Program-made: the position numbers and the translations under genes
DNA from: Teredinibacter purpureus
GTDB lineage: Bacteria; Pseudomonadota; Gammaproteobacteria; Pseudomonadales; Cellvibrionaceae
Assembly: GCF_014217335.1 (NCBI RefSeq)
Contig: NZ_CP060092.1
Span: forward strand, 513,501 to 577,500
Reading direction: 5' to 3'
DNA length: 64,000 nucleotides
Part shown: positions 8,416 to 18,177 of the stretch, in pieces
Position numbering within the stretch: position 1 is the first letter of the stretch
How the letters are laid out: each line of letters begins with the position of its first letter
The notes under the pieces: model-generated
Databases searched by the model: none
Told to the model about the DNA's origin: nothing
Seen by the model: only the letters and a program-made list of their open reading frames with translations

Positions 8416-9795
8416 ATGAGCACAACAGAATTTACCGACTATAAAGTCGCCGACATCTCCCTCGCCGAATGGGGCCGCAAGGAAATCGATATTGCCGAAG
8501 GCGAAATGCCCGCACTTATGGCTTTGCGCGAGCGATACCGTAACGAACAGCCATTGGCAAATGCCAAGATTATGGGCTGTATTCACATGACTATTCAAAC
8601 CGCTGTTCTCATCGAAACCCTTATTGAATTGGGTGCAGAGGTTCGTTGGAGTTCTTGTAATATCTTCTCTACACAAGACCATGCCGCCGCTGCAATCGCC
8701 GCTGTGGGTATTCCCGTGTTCGCATGGAAAGGCGAAACCGAAGAAGAATTCTGGTGGTGTATTGAACAAACTATATTGCAAGGTGATGCACCGTGGAACG
8801 CAAACATCATTCTGGATGATGGGGGCGATTTAACCCAAATAGTGCACGAAAAATATCCGGCCATGTTAGACACCATTCACGGTATCTCTGAAGAAACCAC
8901 AACAGGCGTACATCGCTTGTTAGAGATGCTTGAAGAAGGCTCTCTTAAAGTACCCGCCATTAACGTTAATGACGCGGTCACCAAATCTAAGAACGACAAC
9001 AAATACGGTTGTCGTCACAGCTTGAACGATGCCATTAAGCGCGGCACCGATCACTTGTTATCCGGCAAGAAAGCACTCGTTGTAGGCTATGGTGATGTGG
9101 GCAAAGGTTCCGCAGCCTCTTTACGTCAAGAAGGTATGATTGTAAAAGTCTCTGAAATCGACCCTATTTGTGCCATGCAAGCCTGTATGGATGGGTTTGA
9201 AGTGGTATCTCCATACAACGACGGCATTAACACCGGCAAAGCTGAAGACATTAACATCGAAGTGCTTGGCAAAACCGATTTAATCGTAACCACTACCGGC
9301 AATACCAACGTATGTGATGCCGCTATGCTGCAAACTATTAAAAACGGTGCTGTTGTCTGCAACATTGGTCACTTCGACAATGAAATCGATACCGCTTACA
9401 TGCGCGCCAACTGGGAATGGGACGAGGTTAAACCGCAGGTACACAAAATTTACCGCGATAAAGCCACTAACAACCATCTTATTCTGTTATCTGAAGGCCG
9501 CCTCGTAAACTTGGGTAACGCCACGGGCCACCCATCGCGTATTATGGACGGTTCATTTGCCAACCAAGTGTTAGCTCAAATTTATTTGTACGAAAAGAAA
9601 TTTGCCGACCTACCTTCTAACGATAAGGCAGAGCAACTGTACGTTAAAGTATTGCCGAAAAAGTTAGATGAAGAAGTTGCAAAAGCCATGGTTGAAGGTT
9701 TTGGCGGTGTTGTTACTCGCCTTACCGATACACAGGCCAAATACATCAACGTTGATGCAGACGGCCCGTACAAGCCCGAATCTTACAAGTACTAA
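8416..9795 (+). CDS. ahcY: Adenosylhomocysteinase (SAH hydrolase)
   Basis: Splits S-adenosylhomocysteine into adenosine and homocysteine, removing the inhibitory product of methyltransferases. At 459 residues it is in the family range. Landmarks: [17 protein letters not shown] at the N-terminus, [17 protein letters not shown], the [15 protein letters not shown] segment, [19 protein letters not shown], the NAD-binding loop [12 protein letters not shown] near residue 225, GHFDNEID, and the conserved C-terminal KPESYKY. GGAGA lies about 6 bases before the ATG. It sits 130 bases after metK with metF downstream, so the SAM cycle is encoded as one unit. Confidence 0.98.
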   Translation: MSTTEFTDYKVADISLAEWGRKEIDIAEGEMPALMALRERYRNEQPLANAKIMGCIHMTIQTAVLIETLIELGAEVRWSSCNIFSTQDHAAAAIAAVGIPVFAWKGETEEEFWWCIEQTILQGDAPWNANIILDDGGDLTQIVHEKYPAMLDTIHGISEETTTGVHRLLEMLEEGSLKVPAINVNDAVTKSKNDNKYGCRHSLNDAIKRGTDHLLSGKKALVVGYGDVGKGSAASLRQEGMIVKVSEIDPICAMQACMDGFEVVSPYNDGINTGKAEDINIEVLGKTDLIVTTTGNTNVCDAAMLQTIKNGAVVCNIGHFDNEIDTAYMRANWEWDEVKPQVHKIYRDKATNNHLILLSEGRLVNLGNATGHPSRIMDGSFANQVLAQIYLYEKKFADLPSNDKAEQLYVKVLPKKLDEEVAKAMVEGFGGVVTRLTDTQAKYINVDADGPYKPESYKY

Positions 9796-9824
9796 GCTAG
9801 TCACGTCTTGTAGTATCTAGCCTC

Positions 9825-9851
9825 GCCCCTTGCTCATCCGTGACAAGGGGC
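9825..9851 (+). other. Hairpin between ahcY and metF, possible weak terminator/attenuator
   Basis: GCCCCTTG (9825-9832) pairs with CAAGGGGC (9844-9851), an 8-bp GC-rich stem with an 11-nt loop, followed only by CTTTAG. The weak T-tract suggests partial termination or mRNA processing rather than an operon end. Confidence 0.4.
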
Positions 9852-9888
9852 CTTTAGAACAAGCGGCCTAGTAAATGTGGAAACCGTT

Positions 9889-10734
9889 ATGAACGACGAA
9901 AACGATTTACGTCTTAGCTTTGAGTTTTTTCCCCCAAAAACTGATGTTGGTGTGGAAAAACTGAAAACCGTACGCACAGAATTAAATAAGCTAAACCCAG
10001 ACTTTTTTTCTGTTACCTACGGCGCTGGTGGCTCCACCCGTGATAACACCAAAGATGTCATCACCGCCATGCGCGATGAAGGTATAGCCGTTGCCCCCCA
10101 TTTATCGTTTGGCGGCGACAACGAAGACATCATGTGCAACATGATCAACGACTATAAAAACCTTGGTGTTGATCGAATTGTCGCACTACGTGGCGATATG
10201 CCATCCGGTATGGGCGCCGCCATGCAGTTGGTTTACGCCAACGAACTGGTTGCCTTTATTCGCAAGCACTTCGGTGATCACTTTCAGCTCGAAGTCGCGG
10301 CTTACCCCGAAATTCATCCAGAAGCCAAAAGCTATTTGGAAGATGTACGCTATTTAAAAGGTAAATTCGATGCAGGCGCAAACAGCGCTATCACGCAGTA
10401 CTTTTTTAATCCCGACGCGTACCTGTATTTTATTGAAGCGTGCAAAAAAGAAGGTATTGTCGCGCCGATTTACCCCGGTATTATGCCCATTACGAACTTC
10501 CGTAACCTATCGCGCTTTAGCGATGCCTGTGGTGCAGAAATTCCACGCTGGATACGTAAACGCTTGGAAGACTTTCAAGATGACCAAGAAAGTATTACCG
10601 CATTTGGTATCGACCTCATCACAGAGTTATGTGAAACACTGATTGAAAATGGCGCGCCCGGTTTACATTTTTACACCATGAACCAAATCGAACCTACGCG
10701 TACTATTGTTAATAATTTGGGTTTAGCCGACTAA
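9889..10734 (+). CDS. metF: 5,10-methylenetetrahydrofolate reductase
   Basis: Reduces methylenetetrahydrofolate to 5-methyltetrahydrofolate, the methyl donor for methionine synthesis; FAD enzyme. The 281-residue product shows the family start RLSFEFFPPKTDVGVEKL, SVTYGAGGSTRDNT, a VALRGDMPSG motif and PGIMPITNFRN. An upstream in-frame GTG (9877) would add four residues; I prefer the ATG at 9889 because FEFFPPKT then begins about 10 residues in, as in related proteins, with GGA 8 bases upstream. It follows ahcY by about 90 bases and completes the methionine/SAM cycle set. Confidence 0.96.
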   Translation: MNDENDLRLSFEFFPPKTDVGVEKLKTVRTELNKLNPDFFSVTYGAGGSTRDNTKDVITAMRDEGIAVAPHLSFGGDNEDIMCNMINDYKNLGVDRIVALRGDMPSGMGAAMQLVYANELVAFIRKHFGDHFQLEVAAYPEIHPEAKSYLEDVRYLKGKFDAGANSAITQYFFNPDAYLYFIEACKKEGIVAPIYPGIMPITNFRNLSRFSDACGAEIPRWIRKRLEDFQDDQESITAFGIDLITELCETLIENGAPGLHFYTMNQIEPTRTIVNNLGLAD

Positions 10735-10738
10735 ATTA

Positions 10739-11464
10739 ATGCGCATCCCTCGTATCTATACTGCACAGGGTATTACCCCTTTTTCTAGCGTTACGCTCGA
10801 AGAAGGGGCCTCTCACCACCTAATAAAAGTGTTGCGTATGCAGCCTGGCCGTGAGCTGCTCTTATTTAACAATAGTGGTAGCGAGTTTCCAGCAACCATC
10901 GAGCACGCCACCAAAAAAGTAGCCACTCTCGCGATAGGTGAAGAAAGAGCCATCGACCGTGAATCGCCCTTAATAACCGAACTCGCCATTAGCATTTCTC
11001 GCGGGGATCGCTTCGATTGGGTGTTGCAAAAGGCAACAGAACTGGGTGTCACACGCATAATCCCGTTGTTTAGTGAACGTACGGAAGTAAAACTAAACGC
11101 TGAACGTTTAGAAAAACGCCGACAACAATGGCAAAAAATAATCATAGGTGCCTGCGAGCAATGCCAACGCAACCGGTTACCCGAGTTCGGGCCGGCCACC
11201 TCACTCGACGCTTATGTAAAAAGCTGTGATAGCCAGTACCGCTTTGTACTGCACCATCGCGCTAGCACCACACTCAGCTCTCTCGCAGCCCCTGCGTCCA
11301 TAAGCCTATTAATTGGGCCAGAGGGCGGGCTAAGCGACGCTGAAATACAGCACGCCGAAACACAGGGCTTTACGCCCTTAACATTAGGGCCAAGAGTTTT
11401 TCGCACCGAAACGGCCCCCATTGCAGCGCTCTCTATTTTTCAATCGCTATGGGGCGACCTTTAA
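10739..11464 (+). CDS. rsmE: 16S rRNA (uracil-1498-N3)-methyltransferase
   Basis: Uses SAM to methylate U1498 of 16S rRNA; SPOUT-fold enzyme. The 241 residues begin MRIPRIYTAQGI with an N-terminal PUA-like part (HHLIKVLRMQPG). The methyltransferase domain carries KATELGVTRIIPLFSERTEV, CEQCQRNRLPE and the C-terminal knot segment LLIGPEGGLSDAEI and LGPRVFRTETAPIAAL. The start codon lies 4 bases after the metF stop, so it is likely co-transcribed with the SAM-cycle genes; it consumes SAM but is probably only a positional passenger. Confidence 0.97.
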   Translation: MRIPRIYTAQGITPFSSVTLEEGASHHLIKVLRMQPGRELLLFNNSGSEFPATIEHATKKVATLAIGEERAIDRESPLITELAISISRGDRFDWVLQKATELGVTRIIPLFSERTEVKLNAERLEKRRQQWQKIIIGACEQCQRNRLPEFGPATSLDAYVKSCDSQYRFVLHHRASTTLSSLAAPASISLLIGPEGGLSDAEIQHAETQGFTPLTLGPRVFRTETAPIAALSIFQSLWGDL

Positions 11465-11573
11465 ACCGCGTCACCAAAATACATCAAAGAAATACAAATT
11501 TCTCACACCTCTTGCCCCTAAACATTGTCATAATGCCGCACTTGGAATGATCTGTTTTTCAAGGAGACTCAAA

Positions 11574-12926
11574 ATGAAATTACCCCTCATAATTCGTACC
11601 TGTGCTATTGCCGGGTTAGCCTTACTTACCGCATGCGGTGGTGGTGGCAGCGGCGGAAGTAGCAACGGCGGAATAAGCTCCCGCATAGGGCTTGTTGACG
11701 ATAACAACACTGACAACTCCAACACCGATGCTCCCTCAGACACCCTCGATGATGTCGCTGCCTGGCGTTCAGATGCACCTTACGCGAACGTCTTATACCG
11801 CTGTGCACTGGCCCAAGTAGAAAACACTAACGCCGCATGTGATCTAGACACTCTCCCCCTTCTCGGTATGGAAGTTGACTCACCCACCGTCGACGACATA
11901 ATGGGTCGCGTGCTGGTCTCTCACGACTGGATGGCAGAACGCTTTGAACAAGCACTCAACGCCTACCCCGACGAAATGCTCACGTTGTTCCGCGGGTTAA
12001 CGGCTATTGTTATTGATGATGATATACGCCCTGCATTTTATTCCAGCAATACAGGCGCTATTTACCTAGATCCCTTTTACCTGTGGACCACCAACGCCGA
12101 AAAAACCACCATTAATACAAAAGAAGATTACCGAGCAGGTTTCTCAGACCCTTTGTCCTTTCGAGCATGGTCACGCTACACACGGTTCGGAACTTATGCC
12201 TTTACCTACGGCAGCCTCGATGATCAAGAGTCTCGCAGTATCAGCAGCGTCATCCTCATCAGTGCCCGTTTGTTGCTGCACGAACTTGCCCACGTGAACG
12301 ATTTTTTACCCTACGACAGCTACGGCTCTATCAACCTCAACAATACCGTCGATGAAGCAATCGCAAACCTTGCTAACGGTCGCTTGTCTGATCGCCTATC
12401 CAACACAGACCCCTTAACCTCTGACATCCTTCACGGCCTCGGCCGTGTCATGTACCGTGGCACCACGCCCTCATCAACGCAACGGCAATACAGTGCCGAA
12501 TTTGTGGGCGAGGAATACGAAAACGATGCCGCCGCCGACGCCTACGCGTATAGCTCACAATTCGAAGATGTCGCAATGCTGTTTGAAGTCGCCATGATGA
12601 AATACTTTTGGGACATTGATTATCAAGTCGCGTTTGTCACCCCTGTCGAAACAGAAACCTATTGCGATGAATACCTGATTGGCTGGTCTGCTTTAAACTG
12701 GATAGGCAACACCGATGTTAAAAGCCGAGCAATGCTTGTCACCAACGAATTATTGCCCACTATCGATATGACCCTGTTTTATCAAGAGCTTGAAGCGCCT
12801 ATCGTAACCAACGAAGGTAACTGGTGCTTCAATTCAACAGCGTCATCAGGCTTAGCAAAACTCAATGATGTGATTAGAACCCCCATCAATCCCGCTGACT
12901 TTGAACGCTACGAGCACCGCCACTAA
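11574..12926 (+). CDS. Lipoprotein with a HELAH zinc-protease-like motif
   Basis: A 450-residue predicted lipoprotein of unknown family. The signal MKLPLIIRTCAIAGLALLTAC ends in a good lipobox, with the lipidated Cys at about 21, followed by a flexible Gly/Ser and Asp/Asn-rich tether. Near residue 240 it has LLLHELAHVNDFL, an HExxH zinc-binding pattern, so a cell-surface or periplasmic metallopeptidase is possible. A convincing third zinc ligand is not evident; a downstream acidic segment (DEAIANLANG) is one candidate region. AAGGAG lies 7 bases before the ATG at 11574; a longer upstream frame overlaps rsmE and is rejected. A strong terminator follows. Confidence 0.75.
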   Translation: MKLPLIIRTCAIAGLALLTACGGGGSGGSSNGGISSRIGLVDDNNTDNSNTDAPSDTLDDVAAWRSDAPYANVLYRCALAQVENTNAACDLDTLPLLGMEVDSPTVDDIMGRVLVSHDWMAERFEQALNAYPDEMLTLFRGLTAIVIDDDIRPAFYSSNTGAIYLDPFYLWTTNAEKTTINTKEDYRAGFSDPLSFRAWSRYTRFGTYAFTYGSLDDQESRSISSVILISARLLLHELAHVNDFLPYDSYGSINLNNTVDEAIANLANGRLSDRLSNTDPLTSDILHGLGRVMYRGTTPSSTQRQYSAEFVGEEYENDAAADAYAYSSQFEDVAMLFEVAMMKYFWDIDYQVAFVTPVETETYCDEYLIGWSALNWIGNTDVKSRAMLVTNELLPTIDMTLFYQELEAPIVTNEGNWCFNSTASSGLAKLNDVIRTPINPADFERYEHRH

Positions 12927-12927
12927 C

Positions 12928-12962
12928 AAAAAAAGGTGGCCTAACAATGGCCACCTTTTTTT
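12928..12962. terminator. Bidirectional rho-independent terminator
   Basis: AAAAAAAGGTGGCC (12928-12941), loop TAACAAT, GGCCACCTTTTTTT (12949-12962): a perfect 14-bp inverted repeat with T-runs in both directions. It separates the convergent HELAH lipoprotein gene (plus) and pflA (minus). Confidence 0.92.
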
Positions 12963-12994
12963 GCAGTATTTACACCTGCACGCACACCGTTTTA

Positions 12995-13789
12995 TTAGGG
13001 TGCAAAAACAGTCAGACCGTAATCTGTTTTAAACATGTCCACAATCTCCAGCACCTTCTCGTGCAGAGGCGGTTCTACCGCCGCCAACGGGTAGTCAAAG
13101 CCCATGTCCTCCCACTTTGTTATACCCATGCGGTGATAAGGTAAAATTTCAATTTTTTTTACATTGAGCATGGGCTGAAGAAATACGGCCAATGCGCGCA
13201 AATCTTTTTCGTCGTCGGTGTAACCCGGCACCAACACATGTCGTACCCAAATAGGGAAGTTGCAATCCGCCAAATAGCGTGCGAAATTTCGAGGCCTATC
13301 ATTACTCACGCCTGTGAGTGCCTCATGCTTACGTCGATTCAACTGTTTCAAATCTAATAAAACCAAATCAGTATAAGACAACAGTTCATCAAGCTTAGGC
13401 CCGTATAAATGGTCCGAGACATAACCATTCGTGTCCAAGCACGTATGGAAACCCAGCTTTTTTAATTGCTTGAACAATAGTGTCACGAACTCTGGCTGCA
13501 ATAAGGCCTCCCCGCCCGAAACGGTAACACCACCATTAGACGCCTGCATAAATAAACGATAAGGCAAAATACGCTCTATTACTTCGGCCACGCTATACAA
13601 TTCGCCTGCGTGCAAATCCCAGCTATCGCGGTTGTGGCAATATTTACAACGGAACTGGCAGCCTTGCATAAACACTACCACGCGAATCCCCGGGCCATCG
13701 AGCGCACTGCTATTTTCGAACGAATGGATACGGCCCAGCATATGCTCCTGATCAACGTCGATAATATCGATATCTTGAAATCTATTCAT
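12995..13789 (-). CDS. pflA: Pyruvate formate-lyase-activating enzyme (radical SAM)
   Basis: Radical-SAM enzyme that puts the glycyl radical on pyruvate formate-lyase under anaerobic conditions. The [4Fe-4S] motif CQFRCKYC (CxxxCxxC) is near residue 50, preceded by ENSSALDGPGIRVVVFMQGC and followed by HNRDSWDLH; a VTVSGGEALLQPEF segment (SAM-binding GGE) and LDTNGY follow. I start at the ATG at 13789 (MNRFQDID, 264 residues); an in-frame TTG four codons earlier is possible. It is on the same strand as pflB but about 1.5 kb downstream of it, with two unrelated small genes between. Confidence 0.94.
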   Translation of the reverse strand: MNRFQDIDIIDVDQEHMLGRIHSFENSSALDGPGIRVVVFMQGCQFRCKYCHNRDSWDLHAGELYSVAEVIERILPYRLFMQASNGGVTVSGGEALLQPEFVTLLFKQLKKLGFHTCLDTNGYVSDHLYGPKLDELLSYTDLVLLDLKQLNRRKHEALTGVSNDRPRNFARYLADCNFPIWVRHVLVPGYTDDEKDLRALAVFLQPMLNVKKIEILPYHRMGITKWEDMGFDYPLAAVEPPLHEKVLEIVDMFKTDYGLTVFAP

Positions 13790-13984
13790 ACTTACAATCA
13801 ATCACTAACAACCGGAAGGAAAGAACCGCATTAAAGCGGCATTATTCAAGAGCGTAAGAAGGCTCTCAAGTCTATTGTAGTGGTTATTCGGTGACGATAG
13901 ATGCGCTAGATCAAGCGATACAATTGGCGCGATAGCGCATTTATGGGGGGCTTAACCTACCCATAAATCTGCTGAGGATTAATA

Positions 13985-14407
13985 CTAGCCATGTAATGGG
14001 ATCGGTTGTAAATCTGGTGGAACATAAGCTACACGAGCATGCTCTTGCTTAATTAGCTCATAACTATAGTGTGTGTACATGACGCTTTTATCGAGCACGA
14101 CGGTATTTTGGGCTATAAAATCATCTGCCGATACTGACCTGTCGGTAAGGTACATAAAATGTCGCACAGCTTGCACCCACGCGAAGGTGAGTGTGTCATG
14201 GTATTGCTGTCGGTCGATGCCATTGTGATCCAGCAACCGCAATAAGCCCGAACGAATTTTTCGATAGGCCGTGTGTACGTCATTTAATGTTAATTCAATA
14301 TACGCTAAGCGCACGTGCTCTCGGTGATGAAACGCTTTAATATCAAGAGTAGCGTTTTCAAAAGCATCGAGAAAGCACTTATCTAAATCTGAGATGTGTA
14401 ATGACAT
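13985..14407 (-). CDS. Conserved protein of unknown function (FHHREHVRLAY family)
   Basis: A 140-residue, probably cytoplasmic, largely helical protein with no signal peptide or membrane segment. The eye-catching stretch is FHHREHVRLAYIEL at residues about 26-39, a His/Arg-rich motif that I recall from uncharacterised proteins of this size in many bacteria; metal binding or a catalytic His pair is possible but unproven. A strong GGAGG lies before the ATG at 14407. It lies between pflB and pflA on the same strand, but terminators downstream of pflB make it probably a separate transcript. Confidence 0.75.
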   Translation of the reverse strand: MSLHISDLDKCFLDAFENATLDIKAFHHREHVRLAYIELTLNDVHTAYRKIRSGLLRLLDHNGIDRQQYHDTLTFAWVQAVRHFMYLTDRSVSADDFIAQNTVVLDKSVMYTHYSYELIKQEHARVAYVPPDLQPIPLHG

Positions 14408-14602
14408 GGGAGCTCCTCCACAATTAAGCGTAACCGCTAGCCGTGTAAAAAACGTCGAAGTACATCAAACCGACACCGATTTAATTCGGTTGGTCTGCCG
14501 AAAAAAGGTCGTTAAGATTAAGAGCGATTCACCACGGGAATTCAAAAAAATACGGTAGAAGAGATCTAAATCTGGCCGGAACACGGCCAGATTACGAGGA
14601 GG

Positions 14603-14845
14603 TTAAGGCACGCAATTTGGGTTCATAGCACTAATATCAATAATGCCGTATGGGCCTTGCACATAACAGGGAACCGGTTCAGGGTTTGGATCTGGCGTAG
14701 GTACGGGTGTGGGAGTAGGCGTTGCCGTTCCACAAGAAGGAACTGTAATAGGGCCGTAAGGCCCCTGAACAACACAGTCGGCGATGGCTGCACTGGCAAT
14801 AAATGTCGCACAAAAAACTACTGCAAATTTATATTTATTCAACAT
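14603..14845 (-). CDS. Small secreted Pro/Thr-rich protein with duplicated VQGPYG motif
   Basis: An 80-residue protein with a Sec signal peptide (cleavage likely after IASAAIA). The mature part, about 58 residues, consists of CVVQGPYGPITVPSC, a Pro/Thr linker (TPTPTPVPTPDPNPEPVP) and CYVQGPYGIIDISAMNPNC: two copies of a C-x-VQGPYG unit, each with two cysteines, joined by a flexible spacer of the type found between extracellular domains. AGGAG precedes the ATG at a good distance. I do not recognise the family; a periplasmic or extracellular location is inferred. Confidence 0.7.
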   Translation of the reverse strand: MLNKYKFAVVFCATFIASAAIADCVVQGPYGPITVPSCGTATPTPTPVPTPDPNPEPVPCYVQGPYGIIDISAMNPNCVP

Positions 14846-15218
14846 ATCTAAACTCCTGGTTTAATAGTTTTTAAACAGTGGAGAAAACCTAGAGGCTCTC
14901 ACTCGTTATTCTTACCTCAAGACAGGCAACCAGTGCCTCCTCCTGTCTCATGTAAAACTATCCAGTAGTCTTTTTTGAGTCAACCAAAACGCGTCCCACT
15001 CTCAACAATCGTCTAGCGCTTCACATAATAACTCATACATTAAAATCAATTGTTCATACCAATAGGTGTGACTGACGCGTTACATTATATTTAGGCATAA
15101 AAATTCCACAACGCTGAATAACGCATTTGACACGTAGATAATAGGTATTCACTACAACATTTGTGTCAACCACACCCGCCTCTGCTATTTTTGCCCTACG
15201 CACGCAAATCACCAAAAC
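14846..15218. other. Non-coding stretch between the small secreted protein gene and the pflB terminators
   Basis: About 370 bases without a supportable gene. It must contain the promoter of the minus-strand small secreted protein gene. I see no repeat or RNA gene in it. Confidence 0.5.
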
Positions 15219-15247
15219 AAAAAAAAGGAACTCTAGCGAGTTCCTAT
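15219..15247 (-). terminator. Second terminator downstream of pflB
   Basis: On the minus strand AGGAACTC, loop GCTA, GAGTTCCT, then a long T-run (complement of the A-run at 15219-15226). It is 86 bases beyond the pflB stop and backs up a first terminator. Confidence 0.85.
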
Positions 15248-15289
15248 CGAGGCGAGATTATTGCAATCTCATTATTAAATTGTATGGCG

Positions 15290-15316
15290 TAAAAAACGGC
15301 CGCCGGAGCGGCCAAC
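15290..15316 (-). terminator. First terminator downstream of pflB
   Basis: On the minus strand GGCCGC, loop TCCG, GCGGCC, then GTTTTTT. The stem occupies 15298-15303 and 15308-15313, 20 bases after the pflB stop. Confidence 0.85.
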
Positions 15317-15332
15317 AGGTCATGAAACTCTT

Positions 15333-17621
15333 TTACATACAGCCATGGAACGTGCGGCTGATAACATCTTGCTGCTGCTCTTTGGTAAGCTTTGTAAAGT
15401 TCACCGCATAGCCCGAAACCCTTACCGTAAGCTGAGGATAATCGGCGGGATTTTCCATCGCATCCATCAATAGCTCTCTATTCAATACGTTTACATTAAT
15501 ATGATGGCCTGTCGCGCCAAAATACCCGTCTAACAAACCAACCATATTACGCGTTTTGTCGACGGCTTCATTACCCAGCGCATTCGGCACCATACTCATG
15601 GTGTACGAAATACCATCTTCAGAGTCTTCATAGGGTAGTTTGGCAACGCTCAGTAACGAGGCTAGTGCTCCGCTAGTATCGCGGCCGTGCATGGGGTTTG
15701 CTCCAGGCGCAAAAGGTTCGCCTGCGCGCCTACCATCGGGTGTATTACCCGTTTTCTTGCCGTATACAACGTTAGAGGTAATTGTTAACACCGATTGCGT
15801 AGGCTCTGCATCACGGTAGGTTTTATTGGTTCGCACATGATTCATAAAACGGCTGACGATGTCGCTCGCAATACTGTCGACGCGATCATCATTATTGCCA
15901 TACATGGGAAAATCACCTTCTACTTCATAGTCGTCTATCCAGCCGTTCGCACCCATAATAGGTTTTACTTTTGCGAACTTAATAGCGCTAAGCGAATCCG
16001 CCACTATCGATAAACCTGCAATACCACACGCTAAAGTACGTTTGACATCACGATCATGAAGTGCCATTAAAGGCGTTTCGTACGCATACTTATCGTGCAT
16101 GAAGTGAATAATATTCAACGCCGAAACATAGGTTTTTGCAAGCCACGCCATGTAGAGATCAAAACGCTCCATCACTTTATCGTAGTCCAACACTTCATCC
16201 GACATTACTTCAGCTTTTGGCCCTACTTGCATACCGCTCTTTTCATCAATACCGCCATTTATGGCGTATAACAATGTTTTACCCAAGTTGGCGCGAGCAC
16301 CAAAAAACTGCATCTGTTTGCCGATGGGCATCGCGGATACACAACAGGCTATGCCGTAATCATCGCCAAACTTGCCGCGCATCAAATCATCGTTTTCATA
16401 TTGAATCGATGACGTATCGATTGATACTTTCGCGCAGAACTCTTTAAAGCCTCGAGGTAAGTCTTGGGACCACAATACGGTAAGGTTAGGCTCAGGTGCC
16501 GGCCCTAAGTTGTAAAGCGATTGCAACACGCGGAAAGAATTTTTTGTCACTAATGGTCTTCCGTCTTCACCCACACCACCAATGGATTCGGTTACCCACG
16601 CAGGGTCGCCTGAGAATAATTCATCGTACTCGGGCGTTCGAAGAAAGCGCACTAAGCGTAGCTTAATAACAAGGTCGTCCATAAGCTCTTGTGCATCGGC
16701 CTCTGTCATTCGGCCAGCTTCGATATCACGTTGCATGTAAATGTCGAGGAAGGTACTGGTGCGGCCGAAACTCATGGCAGCGCCATTTTGTGATTTAACC
16801 GCCGCGAGGTAACCAAAGTAGGTCCACTGTACAGCTTCTTTTGCGCTAGACGCCGGACGTGAAATATCGCAACCGTAAGTTGCTGCCATAACTTTTATAT
16901 CGTCTAAAGCGCGGATTTGCTCAGACAACTCTTCACGCAAACGAATAGTATCTTCTGTAATACTCCACTCTTCTGTTTCAACTTTTTCGGCTTTCTTTAT
17001 TTTCACTAAAAAATCTGTGCCGTAAAGCGCTATACGGCGGTAATCACCAATAATTCGACCACGGCCATAGGCATCAGGCAAGCCGGTAATAACACCTACT
17101 TTACGACAACGTAAAATCTCAGGCGTGTAGGCATCGAATACACCCGCATTATGGGTTTTTCGGTATTTACTAAAGGTTTCCAGTACTTCGGGATTTAGGG
17201 GCTTTCCGTAGGTATCACAAGACGTTTGAACCATACGAATACCGCCGTAAGGCACAATCGCACGCTTTAAAGGTGCATCTGTCTGCAGCCCTACAATAGT
17301 TTCCAACGCAATATTGATATAACCGGGCTTATGTGACGTAACACTCGCGGGAGTTTCTGCATCAAAATCGAGTGGGCCTCCTTTTTTTTGCTCGGCCTTT
17401 AATAACGTTAACGTTTCTTCCCATAACTGTTTGGTACGGTACGTTGGGCCAGCTAAAAAATTTGCATCGCCTTCATAGGGATCGTAATTTTTTTGGATAA
17501 AATCACGTATGTCGACGTTTTCTTGCCAAGCACCTAGAGAAAAACCATCCCAAGGGTTGGCGAATGGCATTTCGATGGTATCGGTAACGCCCTGTGTGTG
17601 TATATCCGCTTTAATATTCAT
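15333..17621 (-). CDS. pflB: Formate C-acetyltransferase (pyruvate formate-lyase)
   Basis: Glycyl-radical enzyme that converts pyruvate and CoA to acetyl-CoA and formate in anaerobic metabolism. With the ATG at 17621 it has 762 residues, close to E. coli PflB (760). Seen are [12 protein letters not shown], the active-site cysteine pair in [31 protein letters not shown], and the C-terminal glycyl-radical site RVSGYAVNF. An in-frame GTG at 17642 is upstream, but GAGG sits 6 bases before the ATG at 17621. Activated by the pflA product encoded 1.5 kb downstream. No formate transporter gene adjoins it. Confidence 0.97.
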   Translation of the reverse strand: MNIKADIHTQGVTDTIEMPFANPWDGFSLGAWQENVDIRDFIQKNYDPYEGDANFLAGPTYRTKQLWEETLTLLKAEQKKGGPLDFDAETPASVTSHKPGYINIALETIVGLQTDAPLKRAIVPYGGIRMVQTSCDTYGKPLNPEVLETFSKYRKTHNAGVFDAYTPEILRCRKVGVITGLPDAYGRGRIIGDYRRIALYGTDFLVKIKKAEKVETEEWSITEDTIRLREELSEQIRALDDIKVMAATYGCDISRPASSAKEAVQWTYFGYLAAVKSQNGAAMSFGRTSTFLDIYMQRDIEAGRMTEADAQELMDDLVIKLRLVRFLRTPEYDELFSGDPAWVTESIGGVGEDGRPLVTKNSFRVLQSLYNLGPAPEPNLTVLWSQDLPRGFKEFCAKVSIDTSSIQYENDDLMRGKFGDDYGIACCVSAMPIGKQMQFFGARANLGKTLLYAINGGIDEKSGMQVGPKAEVMSDEVLDYDKVMERFDLYMAWLAKTYVSALNIIHFMHDKYAYETPLMALHDRDVKRTLACGIAGLSIVADSLSAIKFAKVKPIMGANGWIDDYEVEGDFPMYGNNDDRVDSIASDIVSRFMNHVRTNKTYRDAEPTQSVLTITSNVVYGKKTGNTPDGRRAGEPFAPGANPMHGRDTSGALASLLSVAKLPYEDSEDGISYTMSMVPNALGNEAVDKTRNMVGLLDGYFGATGHHINVNVLNRELLMDAMENPADYPQLTVRVSGYAVNFTKLTKEQQQDVISRTFHGCM

Positions 17622-18177
17622 GGAAGCCTCGTTAGATCTCACCGCCTTTTGAGCCGTTATTGATCGTCAGTATTGATACCTGATTATTGTGGTACTTATT
17701 TCAGGTGTTTAAATAGTTGGATCTTGTAACCGATAATACTCGAAGAGTTTTCTTGTGGTCTCGTTTATTTGCACAGGGTTCGGCGTTATCAGTATAGGAG
17801 TTGAAAACTCACGAACAGCACATCCGGCACAACATCCAAAGAGTTCAGTTCTTGTACGGGTTATTGTACGCAGCTAAACCTCTCAAAATTTGATTCAACG
17901 CAAGTATCCGAGTGTTTGGAGTATTGTAATAGAACAGGCGAATGCCGCAGGGCACGGGCATTTATACCGTGAATATACCGTTAGACTCTTTCATGTTACT
18001 GGGCGGTGTTTTTGACGAAAACATCACTGTATTTCAATGATAGCGAGATATTTTTCGAGGTAACGGTCGCGTTACGACGCTATCTTTAGCGCTGTTAGTT
18101 AACGTTCGTTTTTTGCGAATAAAAAAATCTGTATACTTAACAAAAAGTTATAACTCTCACATAGATAATGGTAATAC
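17622..18177. other. Divergent regulatory region between pflB and arsH
   Basis: About 555 bases without a gene, carrying the promoters of pflB (minus) and arsH (plus). Oxygen control of pflB would be expected, but I find no good FNR dyad; the closest, TTGATTCAACGCAA near 17890, matches only one half well. No repeats or RNA genes are evident. Confidence 0.5.

Noticed and set aside
17870..17910. FNR site controlling pflB (TTGATTCAACGCAA)
   Set aside because: Only one half-site matches well; too weak to annotate.
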